Shown piece after piece: positions 40,544 through 48,543 of a DNA stretch of 64,000 bases. Position 1 is the stretch's first letter, and every line of letters starts with the position of its first letter. The notes below the pieces were generated by a model. The model did no database searches, was not told the DNA's origin, and worked only from the letters and a program-made list of their open reading frames with translations. The DNA is taken from positions 620,001 to 684,000 of the forward strand of contig CAJTPW010000001.1 of NCBI GenBank assembly GCA_910578465.1. The letters are read 5' to 3'. This DNA comes from an uncultured Vampirovibrio sp. GTDB taxonomy: Bacteria; Cyanobacteriota; Vampirovibrionia; Gastranaerophilales; Gastranaerophilaceae. Position numbers and translations under genes: made by a program.

Positions 40544-41866
40544 TTACTTATCATTTTTTACAAGGCAAAGCGAAACAAATAGCCCTATTCCCATAAGAGC
40601 AGGGTAATACAGCCCCTTCATTATTGAAAAAGAGCTTATTGAGACAGAAGATGCAAGGCTTGTTGCAATTAATATTTGTGCACCGTAAGGTATCATTCCT
40701 TGTACACAGCAGGATGTCGTATCCAAAAGACTTGCAGTTCTTTTTGAATCAACACCGTATTTATTCGAAAGCTCTTTTGCTATCGGTCCTGCGGTAATGA
40801 TTGCTACAGTATTATTTGCAGTAAAGAGATTTATAATGCCAACTAAAAAAGTAATTCCAAATTCGCATGATTTTTTATTTTTAATCAGGTGCTGAGTTTG
40901 TTTGATTATATAATTTATTCCGCCGTTATAGCGGACTATACAAAGGAGCCCTCCTGCAAGCATGGCAACAATTAAGGTGTTTGCCATGCTAACGGTTCCG
41001 TTTCCTATTTGACTGAATGCACCCCAAATATCAAACATGCCATAGTGAATTCCGATAATTGTGTTTAATATTATTCCGATAAGAAGCAAAAACATAACAT
41101 TTATACCTGAAACACCAAGGATAAAAAGCAAAACGTAAGGCACAATTTTAATATAAGATTCAATACCAACGGGCATATTTAAACCGTTTGCCTGAATACT
41201 TGTAAAAGCAGGTAGCATATATAAAAGCACACATAAAAATGCAGGCAAAATAACTATTTTTAAATTGCATAACATTTTATCCCGCATTTCGACATTTTGT
41301 GTTCTTGTTGATGCAATTGTGGTATCCGAAATCAAAGAAAGATTATCGCCAAACATGGCACCGCCTATGGTTGCACCTATAACAATTACGGGATTAAACC
41401 CTAAGCTTTGTGATAAAGCAACCGCAATAGGAATAACGGCCGCAATCGTTCCGCAGGAAGTACCTACGGCAAGAGATATTAATGCGGATACAACAAAAAG
41501 CCCCGATACCATAAACTCGGCAGGGATAAAATATCTTGCAATTTCAACTGCAGCATCTACTCCGCCAACTGCCTGTGCGGTTGCCGTAAAAGCCCCTGCA
41601 AGAATGAATACAAGGCACATAATCATTATGTCTTTATTGCCCATTCCAAGAGCAAAAATTTCAATCTTTTTATTCAATTTTTCTTTGTGGTTTAAAATAA
41701 GTGCCGTAGCAGATGAAATTATAAAAGCAACCGTCATTGGGACTTTTGAAAAATCTTGTGTAGCAATTGAAAATCCGAAATAGAAAATAACAAATACAAT
41801 AAAAGGTATCAAAGCCTTAAAGCTGGATTCTCTCCAGGGTGCAGTTTCACTATTGGCTGTGTGCAT
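40544..41866 (-). CDS. NhaC-family Na+/H+ antiporter
   Basis: 440 residues, ten to twelve membrane helices. Family features are A-L-I-S-L-A-V-G-T-S-C-G-T-I-A-A-V-I-P-I-A, G-A-T-I-G-G-A-M-F-G-D-N-L-S-L-I-S-D-T-T-I-A-S (conserved acidic residues in the ion path) and A-N-T-L-I-V-A-M-L-A-G-G. NhaC-type proteins exchange Na+ for H+, or in some branches couple to organic acids. It would help maintain the sodium gradient used by SstT and the AGCS symporter in this window. Single leftward gene; both ends free of obvious operon partners. Confidence 0.85.
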   Translation of the reverse strand: MHTANSETAPWRESSFKALIPFIVFVIFYFGFSIATQDFSKVPMTVAFIISSATALILNHKEKLNKKIEIFALGMGNKDIMIMCLVFILAGAFTATAQAVGGVDAAVEIARYFIPAEFMVSGLFVVSALISLAVGTSCGTIAAVIPIAVALSQSLGFNPVIVIGATIGGAMFGDNLSLISDTTIASTRTQNVEMRDKMLCNLKIVILPAFLCVLLYMLPAFTSIQANGLNMPVGIESYIKIVPYVLLFILGVSGINVMFLLLIGIILNTIIGIHYGMFDIWGAFSQIGNGTVSMANTLIVAMLAGGLLCIVRYNGGINYIIKQTQHLIKNKKSCEFGITFLVGIINLFTANNTVAIITAGPIAKELSNKYGVDSKRTASLLDTTSCCVQGMIPYGAQILIATSLASSVSISSFSIMKGLYYPALMGIGLFVSLCLVKNDK

Positions 41867-41962
41867 AAAATTTCCTTAATTTTTTAACAGAAATAATTAT
41901 ACCCTAAATATATTGATAAATTGGTGAATTCTCGAATTTACGGACTACTCTAAAATCTTATT

Positions 41963-43291
41963 ATGATGAATGCAACAGATAAATTACTTACGGCACTTGG
42001 TTTTGATACCGAACTTTCCAAAGATATGTGGACAAAAGAGCACACATACCATGGAATTGGAAATCACTGTTTTAAAAAATGGGTAGCCAATATTTTGCCG
42101 TCAGAACTTTTAAAAAGAAGTATAAAAGACGCCGTAAATTCCATCGTAACCCTTTGCGAATGTCACACATTTTACAATAAATTCCCCGACCCTGTACATT
42201 CCCCCGATTATGGAGATACCTGGGGCAGAAGTGCAAATTATATCGAAATAAACAACAGAGCGATTGCAGAGATGTACGGAGACCAATGTAAAAACGGAAT
42301 ACTCTCATCAATTAAGCTTTTGCCTGCAATTCCGCCTTCAGCAAAAAGCTGGGCAAACTGTGTAATTTTATCCCAGATTTTCCCGAATATTTTTGGGGAC
42401 GGATATAACAAAGGACCGTTTGAAGAAAATTCAATTTACGGTATAAAGCTAGGTGGAAAATATAGTAAAAACATTATCTGCAAGGATATCGAAGATAAAA
42501 TTTCTCCCGAAGAGCAATTTAAAGCCTTTAACGATCTTGCACATTTTAGAGGAATAAAAACAGGATTTAGAGTTGCAATTTCAGAAGGACAAATGAAAGT
42601 TGCAACAGGTGAAGACACGGATATTCCATTTAACTGGGATAATTACGAACATCAGGAACTATTTATAAATGAATGCGTAAAGCTGATGAAACTTGGTTTT
42701 GAAGCAATGTTTATAGATTCCGCGAAGCATATCGGAGGTTTTGAATGTGAACACTATACAGGTGTCGGCAGACTTCCGAATTACGAACAAATGCAATATA
42801 TTTTAAATGAAATAAGAGTGCGTTCGGGTTCTTTTACGTTAAGCTTCGTCGGCGAAAAAAGCACGGGCGATTTTGAAAGATATAAAAATCTTGGTCTGAC
42901 ATCAGGCACCGCCTTTGTGGACCCCAATGATTTTAATTCCGTTAAACATTGGTCTGAACAGTTAAAATATAATCGCGAATATGCTCCGGGCGTTGAAGTT
43001 TCAAACGATAACGATCCGGGCGGTGCTACCTACGAAGAAAGACTCAACAGAATTCGAACATCGCTTTTTGCAAATGAATTTCCTTCGGATAAGTTACCAA
43101 GTTTTATGCAAATGCATGATATCTTTCCCCTGCGCTATGACACCAATACACATCATTTGATGATGACAAATCCATCATATTCAACAGACGGGACGCCAAA
43201 CAGTCATTTTGAAAATCTTTTTACAAAGGATGACGGAAGACAATACAACCATGCCGTGGGAGAAATTTTTGCCCATGCGCTTTGCCACTAG
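41963..43291 (+). CDS. Possible TIM-barrel glycoside hydrolase-like protein
   Basis: 442 residues, no signal peptide, family not recognised. Segments recall alpha-amylase-type barrels: F-N-D-L-A-H-F-R-G-I-K-T-G-F-R-V-A-I-S-E (about 190-209), L-G-F-E-A-M-F-I-D-S-A-K-H-I-G-G (about 245-260; Asp in the nucleophile-like position followed by K-H) and L-S-F-V-G-E-K-S-T-G-D (about 293-303; candidate acid Glu). A later S-F-M-Q-M-H-D-I-F-P-L could be the last conserved strand. If right, it would be a cytoplasmic glycan-active enzyme with an unusual sequence; equally it may be a non-catalytic relative. Stands alone between antiporter and paralogue pair. Confidence 0.4.
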   Translation: MMNATDKLLTALGFDTELSKDMWTKEHTYHGIGNHCFKKWVANILPSELLKRSIKDAVNSIVTLCECHTFYNKFPDPVHSPDYGDTWGRSANYIEINNRAIAEMYGDQCKNGILSSIKLLPAIPPSAKSWANCVILSQIFPNIFGDGYNKGPFEENSIYGIKLGGKYSKNIICKDIEDKISPEEQFKAFNDLAHFRGIKTGFRVAISEGQMKVATGEDTDIPFNWDNYEHQELFINECVKLMKLGFEAMFIDSAKHIGGFECEHYTGVGRLPNYEQMQYILNEIRVRSGSFTLSFVGEKSTGDFERYKNLGLTSGTAFVDPNDFNSVKHWSEQLKYNREYAPGVEVSNDNDPGGATYEERLNRIRTSLFANEFPSDKLPSFMQMHDIFPLRYDTNTHHLMMTNPSYSTDGTPNSHFENLFTKDDGRQYNHAVGEIFAHALCH

Positions 43292-43312
43292 TTATATGCA
43301 TTTAAAATTTAA

Positions 43313-44260
43313 CTATAGTGCGTCTTCGTTATCAGGATTTTCTTCAAGCAGCCTTATTGTGCTTAATTTATCAAGTACGAGAAAATTGAACAGCTTAGCG
43401 TCCATATCATCATGTCTTGTAAGTTTTTCGGATGCAAAATCAGGTTTTGTAAAATTATAATCGGGCAAATATCCTATACTTGAATATTTATCCGTAATCC
43501 CGGGGGTTACCAAATATTTTTTAATATATCCTTCAACAAGATCAGTTCCGTTTTTTATTTCTCTAAGATCCCTGTTAAGGCTTCTGAATTTAACATTTTC
43601 TTGCGTCAATCCGTATCTTGTTCTCATCATTTCTTCAAAGTTTTCAAAACGGCCGTCTCCATTTGTATAATCATAGAAGAGATAAGTTTTTGATGAATTT
43701 TTTACATTATTTGCATCTAATCCTTGCGATTTTAAGAAATCTCCATAAAGTCTATAATCTTGTTCTTTTAAGACTTTGCCCCATTTTTTTCTTTTTGAAA
43801 CAGGAAGATACTTGGTTTCAACACCCAGAAATTCAAACGCCTTACCAATAAGCGAAGGTTTGGTGCCTACAGAAACAAAAACGTAGTTATCTTTACCGTA
43901 TGTCCTATCAAGAATTTTTTTAAATTTAACGGCAATATGCGTGCTTCTGTTGGCAATATCAAATGTAACAGAATCGGCTAAAGCTTTAACCTGTGATTTA
44001 ATGATTTCGTTTGAAAACTCATCATAATCGCTCACGGTAAACTTTGTTTTTTGAGCTTGAAAACTTTCTAAAGAACCAGGAACCGGAAGGGTTTTGACTT
44101 GATTGCCTTTTATTTCATCAGGTTTCTTAGAGGGCTCAAAAGTGTCAGATATACTGCTTCCTCTAAAGTTTAAATTATTGTTTAATTTTATTGGATTTAA
44201 CCCAAAATTGAAATTATATCTTGAAGAAACCTGTGCAATAGGATTAAAATTTATTCTCAT
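43313..44260 (-). CDS. Tagged PRTase-like protein, paralogue 1 (degenerate loop)
   Basis: 315 residues. Leader M-R-I-N-F-N-P-I, then L-N-F-R-G-S at residues 30-35. The body aligns with the 330-residue gene upstream: V-F-V-S-V-G-T-K-P-S-L-I-G-K-A-F-E-F-L-G-V-E-T-K-Y-L-P in the middle and Y-L-F-Y-D-Y-T-N-G-D-G-R-F (about 189-201), where type I phosphoribosyltransferases have the PRPP loop. Here the loop has lost the S/T-G-x-T pattern. The end matches too (I-F-N-F-L-V-like D-A-K-L-F-N-F-L-V-L-D-K-L). No Sec signal. The fold call is tentative. It probably arose by duplication of its neighbour. Confidence 0.55.
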   Translation of the reverse strand: MRINFNPIAQVSSRYNFNFGLNPIKLNNNLNFRGSSISDTFEPSKKPDEIKGNQVKTLPVPGSLESFQAQKTKFTVSDYDEFSNEIIKSQVKALADSVTFDIANRSTHIAVKFKKILDRTYGKDNYVFVSVGTKPSLIGKAFEFLGVETKYLPVSKRKKWGKVLKEQDYRLYGDFLKSQGLDANNVKNSSKTYLFYDYTNGDGRFENFEEMMRTRYGLTQENVKFRSLNRDLREIKNGTDLVEGYIKKYLVTPGITDKYSSIGYLPDYNFTKPDFASEKLTRHDDMDAKLFNFLVLDKLSTIRLLEENPDNEDAL

Positions 44261-44314
44261 ATTTATTGTCTTCCCGTGTTGTAATAAAAAACTTTTAATA
44301 ATAACTATTCAAAA

Positions 44315-44336
44315 CACGTACAAAATTTTTTTTGCT
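44315..44336 (-). promoter_or_regulatory. Upstream element shared by the tagged paralogues (copy 1)
   Basis: 22 bp starting CACGTACAA and ending TTTTGCT on the plus strand, 55 nt before the start at 44260. It matches 18 of 22 positions in the element at 45390-45411 upstream of the paralogue. Confidence 0.45.
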
Positions 44337-44358
44337 ATAAGTCATTTTTTGAACAGGA

Positions 44359-45351
44359 CTACAAAGAAGAAGAGTTTAGCGGATTATTTTGTAAGATTCC
44401 CAAGGAATTCAAGTTATCCATGACAAGAAAATTAAAAATTTTGGGATCCTGTTCATCATACTTAGCAAGAGCATCGGGCTCATAGTTTGCGATATCCACT
44501 CTTGTATAAGGCAGACCTCTAATTATAGAATATTTTTCTGCAACTCCATGGTTAAAATAAGTTTCAACATATTCTTGAGCAGCATCAATATCATCAATAA
44601 TGATTTTTCCCTCAAAAAGTCTCAGTATATCTTCATCAAGGCTTCTAAATTCTATTTTATCATCAGGCAAAGCAAATTTTTCCTTCATAATGCGTTCAAA
44701 CCTTTTTAAGGTATCTCCGCTGAATGTGTAATCGTAAAAAATGTACTTTTTACTCTCCGAACCGAGCTTCTCAGCCGTAATTCCCTGTCTTCGCATAAAA
44801 TCACCATATTTATCAAACTTGTATTCTAAAAACGTACTGTCAATATCACTAAATTGATTATCTTTCCTTCCAAGCTTGCTCATTGGCAAATATTTGGTTT
44901 CAACCCCCATATATTCAAGCACCTTAGCAATCAAAGAGGGTGATTTTCCGATTGAAACAAAAACATATTCGTTGTTTCCGTATTTTTCATCCAAAAACTG
45001 TTTAATACCGCGTGCAAAATTTACATTTGTACAAACAGGAAGAAGGCATTTAAGACCTATTTCTTGTTTTATTACAAACCTGTCTTCTTCACTTAAACTT
45101 AAGAAATCATCTACGCTAAATTTACTGTTTCTTTCAAGAAATTTTGTATAAGCAGGGTGTTGTTTTTGAGTTTTTCCGCTAAAAATTCTGGACAAAATAC
45201 TTTGCTTTGCTACGGATACTCCATGCTTTCTTTTTTCAAAAACATCAGGACTGTTTGCAGCTTGAATATTAGCAATACCTCTAAAGCATACTCTGTTTTT
45301 TCTGTCGGATTGTAAAATGTTATACGGGTTATTAAATGCTTGTATCTTCAT
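44359..45351 (-). CDS. Tagged PRTase-like protein, paralogue 2
   Basis: 330 residues. Leader M-K-I-Q-A-F-N-N-P-Y, then V-C-F-R-G-I at residues 21-26. A linker (about 30-75) precedes a globular domain. V-S-I-G-K-S-P-S-L-I-A-K-V-L-E-Y-M-G (about 132-149) resembles the first loop of type I phosphoribosyltransferases. Y-I-F-Y-D-Y-T-F-S-G-D-T-L (203-215) resembles the PRPP-binding loop D-[D]-x-x-[ST]-G-x-T-L. The C-terminus D-P-K-I-F-N-F-L-V-M-D-N-L is shared with the downstream paralogue. If a PRTase, it would transfer ribose phosphate, but the substrate is unknown and the resemblance is short. No signal peptide. Confidence 0.55.
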   Translation of the reverse strand: MKIQAFNNPYNILQSDRKNRVCFRGIANIQAANSPDVFEKRKHGVSVAKQSILSRIFSGKTQKQHPAYTKFLERNSKFSVDDFLSLSEEDRFVIKQEIGLKCLLPVCTNVNFARGIKQFLDEKYGNNEYVFVSIGKSPSLIAKVLEYMGVETKYLPMSKLGRKDNQFSDIDSTFLEYKFDKYGDFMRRQGITAEKLGSESKKYIFYDYTFSGDTLKRFERIMKEKFALPDDKIEFRSLDEDILRLFEGKIIIDDIDAAQEYVETYFNHGVAEKYSIIRGLPYTRVDIANYEPDALAKYDEQDPKIFNFLVMDNLNSLGILQNNPLNSSSL

Positions 45352-45389
45352 GGTTTAAATACAAATAACGGTGAGTATTACCAAAAAAA

Positions 45390-45411
45390 CATGTGCAAGA
45401 ATTTTTTTGCT
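45390..45411 (-). promoter_or_regulatory. Upstream element shared by the tagged paralogues (copy 2)
   Basis: 22 bp starting CATGTGCAA and ending TTTTGCT on the plus strand, 39 nt before the start at 45351; 18 of 22 positions match copy 1. Confidence 0.45.
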
Positions 45412-45478
45412 TTTTCAGCTTGACATAGTAAAATAGGCATAAGATGAATAATTATTACTCTGGAGAGGGAGAACAAAT

Positions 45479-46180
45479 ATGAGTACAATACAAATTTCTC
45501 ACGAAGTTGAGCAAATGTGCCCTATAGCTAGGGGTGTAAAAGGTGAACCTGCTCCAATTCCTCAAGAAGGCGATTGGACAAAGGCAAAGAAAATCGAAGA
45601 TATTTCAGGCCTGACTCACGGTTGTGGCTGCTGTGCACCGCAACAAGGTACATGTAAGCTTACATTAAATGTTAAAAACGGTATTATTCAAGAAGCTCTT
45701 GTGGAAACACTTGGCTGCTCAGGTATGACACACTCTGCTGCTATGGCAGGCGAAATTCTTCCCGGCAAAACAATTCTTGAAGCATTAAATACTGACCTTG
45801 TATGTGACGCGATAAACGTTGCTATGAGAGAATTATTCCTTCAAATCGTTTACGGCAGAACACAAACTGCTTTTTCCGAAAACGGTTTGCCTGTTGGTGC
45901 AGGTCTTGAAGACCTTGGTAAAGGCTTAAGATCTCAGGTTGGTACAATTTTTTCAACAAAACAAAAAGGACCAAGATATTTAGAAGTTGCTGAAGGATAC
46001 ATTTTAGAACTTGGATTGGATTCTAATAATGAAATCATAGGATATAAGTTTGTACACCTTGGCAAAATGATGGAACAAATCAAAAAAGGCGTTGATCCGA
46101 AAGAAGCTTTCGAGAAAAACATCGGAACATACGGCAGATTTGACGACGCAGTAAAAAAAGTAGACCCGCGCAAAGAATAA
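45479..46180 (+). CDS. NifU-like Fe-S scaffold-type protein
   Basis: 233 residues. Cys-rich signatures are H-G-C-G-C-C-A-P-Q-Q-G-T-C (about residues 48-60) and T-L-G-C-S-G-M-T-H-S-A (about 80-90). The latter is the NifU/IscU-like second-Cys region. It belongs to the set of iron-sulfur scaffold-like proteins encoded next to GGGtGRT proteins, which is exactly its neighbour 60 nt downstream. Known: scaffold relatives bind a transient Fe-S cluster; the purpose of this branch is unknown. Strong GGAGAGGGAG ribosome site. Codon use suggests good expression. Likely an operon with the next gene. Confidence 0.75.
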   Translation: MSTIQISHEVEQMCPIARGVKGEPAPIPQEGDWTKAKKIEDISGLTHGCGCCAPQQGTCKLTLNVKNGIIQEALVETLGCSGMTHSAAMAGEILPGKTILEALNTDLVCDAINVAMRELFLQIVYGRTQTAFSENGLPVGAGLEDLGKGLRSQVGTIFSTKQKGPRYLEVAEGYILELGLDSNNEIIGYKFVHLGKMMEQIKKGVDPKEAFEKNIGTYGRFDDAVKKVDPRKE

Positions 46181-46240
46181 TTTGCCAAGAAATAAATAAA
46201 TCCAAACAATTACATTGACTAAAAAATAAGGAAAAATAAT

Positions 46241-47239
46241 ATGATAAAATTCGAAGGACAAGACAGACGTCAGGCAAAGCTTGATAAAGTTTTAGCCGAA
46301 TATGGTTTTAAATCCCTTGAAGAAGTACAGGAATTATGCCTTTCTAAAGGGATTAATGTGGAAGAAATCGTAAAAGGAATTCAGCCGATTGCTTTTGAAA
46401 ATGCTGTTTGGGCGTATACTTTAGGCTGTGCCATTGCAATCAAAAAAGGCTGCACATCCGCTGCTGATGCTGCTGAAGCTATCGGACTCGGTTTGCAGGC
46501 ATTTGCGGTTCCAGGTTCTGTTGGCGATACAAGAAAAGTAGGTATCGGTCATGGTAACTTGGGTGCAATGCTCTTAAGAGAAGAAACAAAATGCTTCTGC
46601 TTCTTAGCTGGTCATGAATCTTTTGCTGCTGCTGAAGGTGCAATCGGCATTGCAAGAAACGCAAACAAAGTTAGAAAAGAACCGTTAAGAGTAATTTTGA
46701 ACGGTCTTGGAAAAGATGCCGCATATATTATTTCAAGAATTAACGGTTTTACTCACGTTGAAACTCAATATGATTACAAATCAGGTAAATTAAACGTTGT
46801 AAAAGAAACTCCTTTTTCAAACGGTGAAAAAGCTAAGGTTAAAGTTTACGGCGCTGATGATGTTTCAGAAGGCGTTGCTATTATGATTTCAGAAGGCGTT
46901 GATGTTTCAATCACCGGTAACTCAACAAACCCGACAAGATTCCAGCACCCTGTTGCAGGTACTTATAAAAAATGGTGCTATGAAAATGGTAGAAAATACT
47001 TCTCAGTAGCATCAGGCGGCGGTACAGGAAGAACGCTTCACCCTGACAATATGGCTGCAGGCCCTGCTTCCTACGGTATGACCGATACAATGGGAAGAAT
47101 GCACGGTGATGCTCAATTTGCAGGCTCTTCTTCAGTTCCTGCTCACGTTGAAATGATGGGCGTAATCGGCATGGGTAATAACCCGATGGTTGGCGCAACC
47201 GTTGCAGTTGCTGTTGCAGTTGAAAACGCTTCAAAATAA
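46241..47239 (+). CDS. GGGtGRT protein
   Basis: 332 residues. It contains S-G-G-G-T-G-R-T-L-H-P-D-N-M-A-A-G-P (about residues 258-275), the motif that names the family. Also present are V-G-I-G-H-G-N-L-G-A-M-L-L, C-F-C-F-L-A-G-H-E-S-F-A-A-A-E-G-A-I-G, and a Gly/Met-rich C-terminus (M-G-V-I-G-M-G-N-N-P-M-V-G-A-T-V). Soluble, no signal. Function unestablished. Constant pairing with a scaffold-like protein, as here, suggests an Fe-S-dependent process. AAGGAAAA before the ATG; strong terminator after the stop. Confidence 0.8.
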   Translation: MIKFEGQDRRQAKLDKVLAEYGFKSLEEVQELCLSKGINVEEIVKGIQPIAFENAVWAYTLGCAIAIKKGCTSAADAAEAIGLGLQAFAVPGSVGDTRKVGIGHGNLGAMLLREETKCFCFLAGHESFAAAEGAIGIARNANKVRKEPLRVILNGLGKDAAYIISRINGFTHVETQYDYKSGKLNVVKETPFSNGEKAKVKVYGADDVSEGVAIMISEGVDVSITGNSTNPTRFQHPVAGTYKKWCYENGRKYFSVASGGGTGRTLHPDNMAAGPASYGMTDTMGRMHGDAQFAGSSSVPAHVEMMGVIGMGNNPMVGATVAVAVAVENASK

Positions 47240-47260
47240 GGGTTATATCAATTTAATTAA

Positions 47261-47296
47261 AATTCCCGCTTAAAATGAATTTAAGCGGGAATTTTT
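47261..47296 (+). terminator. Terminator of the scaffold/GGGtGRT operon
   Basis: Stem of 13-14 bp (AATTCCCGCTTAAA with TTTAAGCGGGAATT), then T run. Confidence 0.9.
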
Positions 47297-47345
47297 ATAC
47301 CTTTATTTAAATATATTTAAAACAGTCAGGCAGAAAATTTTAATC

Positions 47346-48440
47346 CTACTTCTTCTCGTTTATAATAAGCATACGCTTTAATTTTGTAATTCTATCATAA
47401 GATTGTTGAATTCTAATGGGCTCAATCAAGCCTTCAAGAATTGCATTTTTAATTATTTTACTTATATCATCGGCTAAATTCGGATTATTTGGTTTTCTGT
47501 TTGAAAAAAGCAAAATATCGTTACCTGCATTTATCGCTTGAATTACGGTCTCTTCAAGGTCGAATTTATGCTTAATTGCTCCCATATCAAGATCATCAGT
47601 TATAACAACGCCCTTAAAACCCATTTCCCGTCTTAAAAGCGAACCTACCGTGTCATATGAAAGGGTTGCAGGGTAAAGCGTATCAAGATTTTCATTGAAA
47701 ATATGTGATACCATAACCATTTGCAAATCATTTTTAAACATTAAATCTTCATACGGATACAGCTCGATATCTTTGTGCGTTTTGGTTGAATCAACAAAAC
47801 CGAGATGTGTATCCCCTGAAACACTCCCATGTCCTGGAAAATGTTTGAGCGCAGTAATTATGTTTTTGTCATAATGGGCTTTTATAAATTCATTGGCATA
47901 GGCGGAAACTTTTGCAGAATCACCTGAATAAGCTCTTTGCTTTTTATGAAGAATGGAATTTTCATTTAAATCCAAATCAACACAAGGTGCGAAGTTTAAA
48001 TTAAAAAGCATGGAATTAAGCATTTCAGCCATATTTGAGTAAGTTTCGTTCGCTTTTTTTAAATCATCAGCAGCAGCAATTTCTGAAGCAGACGGAAAAT
48101 TTTTAAAACCGTTTTTATTGTTCATTCTTTGAATTTGTCCGCCTTCCATATCTATTGCTATAAAAGGCCTGTTTTGCATTGTGCTTTTATACACGGTTTC
48201 TGTCATTTTATAGAGATTTTCAGGATTTTTTATATTGTCCTCAAAAAATATTACACCCGAAACTTTGCCACTGTTTAAATCCTTAACAATATTTTTAAAT
48301 CCGCGCGAATTTACACTGTTTCCGTTAAATCCTAATATTATCATCTGGCCTATCATTTCATCGAGCGAAACTTCGGCACCAAAGACAGTGCAGGGGGGAA
48401 AAAATATAGCACACAAAAGTAAAATTAATATTTTTTTCAT
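47346..48440 (-). CDS. nagZ: Exported beta-N-acetylhexosaminidase (GH3, NagZ-like)
   Basis: 364 residues from the ATG at 48440 (AGGA six bases upstream); a longer frame to 48497 would hide the signal peptide. Signal peptide about 1-21 (K-K-I-L-I-L-L-L-C-A-I-F-F ... V-F-G-A). The GH3 barrel carries A-I-D-M-E-G-G-Q-I-Q-R, A-L-K-H-F-P-G-H-G-S-V-S-G-D-T-H (catalytic His/Asp loop) and V-I-T-D-D-L-D-M-G-A-I with the nucleophile Asp. It releases N-acetylglucosamine from peptidoglycan fragments or other glycans. NagZ of proteobacteria is cytoplasmic; this one should act in the periplasm, so turnover of wall or dietary glycan is plausible. Confidence 0.88.
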   Translation of the reverse strand: MKKILILLLCAIFFPPCTVFGAEVSLDEMIGQMIILGFNGNSVNSRGFKNIVKDLNSGKVSGVIFFEDNIKNPENLYKMTETVYKSTMQNRPFIAIDMEGGQIQRMNNKNGFKNFPSASEIAAADDLKKANETYSNMAEMLNSMLFNLNFAPCVDLDLNENSILHKKQRAYSGDSAKVSAYANEFIKAHYDKNIITALKHFPGHGSVSGDTHLGFVDSTKTHKDIELYPYEDLMFKNDLQMVMVSHIFNENLDTLYPATLSYDTVGSLLRREMGFKGVVITDDLDMGAIKHKFDLEETVIQAINAGNDILLFSNRKPNNPNLADDISKIIKNAILEGLIEPIRIQQSYDRITKLKRMLIINEKK

Positions 48441-48487
48441 AATAATCCTAAACCAAACTATATTATTAAGTATATCATAAAATGGAT

Positions 48488-48530
48488 ATATACTCAAAAA
48501 CGCCCGCTGTTCGGGCGTCTTCGAGTATAT
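48488..48530 (-). terminator. Terminator of the gene at 48544
   Basis: Inner stem ACGCCCG/CGGGCGT (48500-48506, 48512-48518) and outer ATATACTC/GAGTATAT (48488-48495, 48523-48530), T run on the minus strand. Confidence 0.85.
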
Positions 48531-48543
48531 TCAGTTTCTTGCA

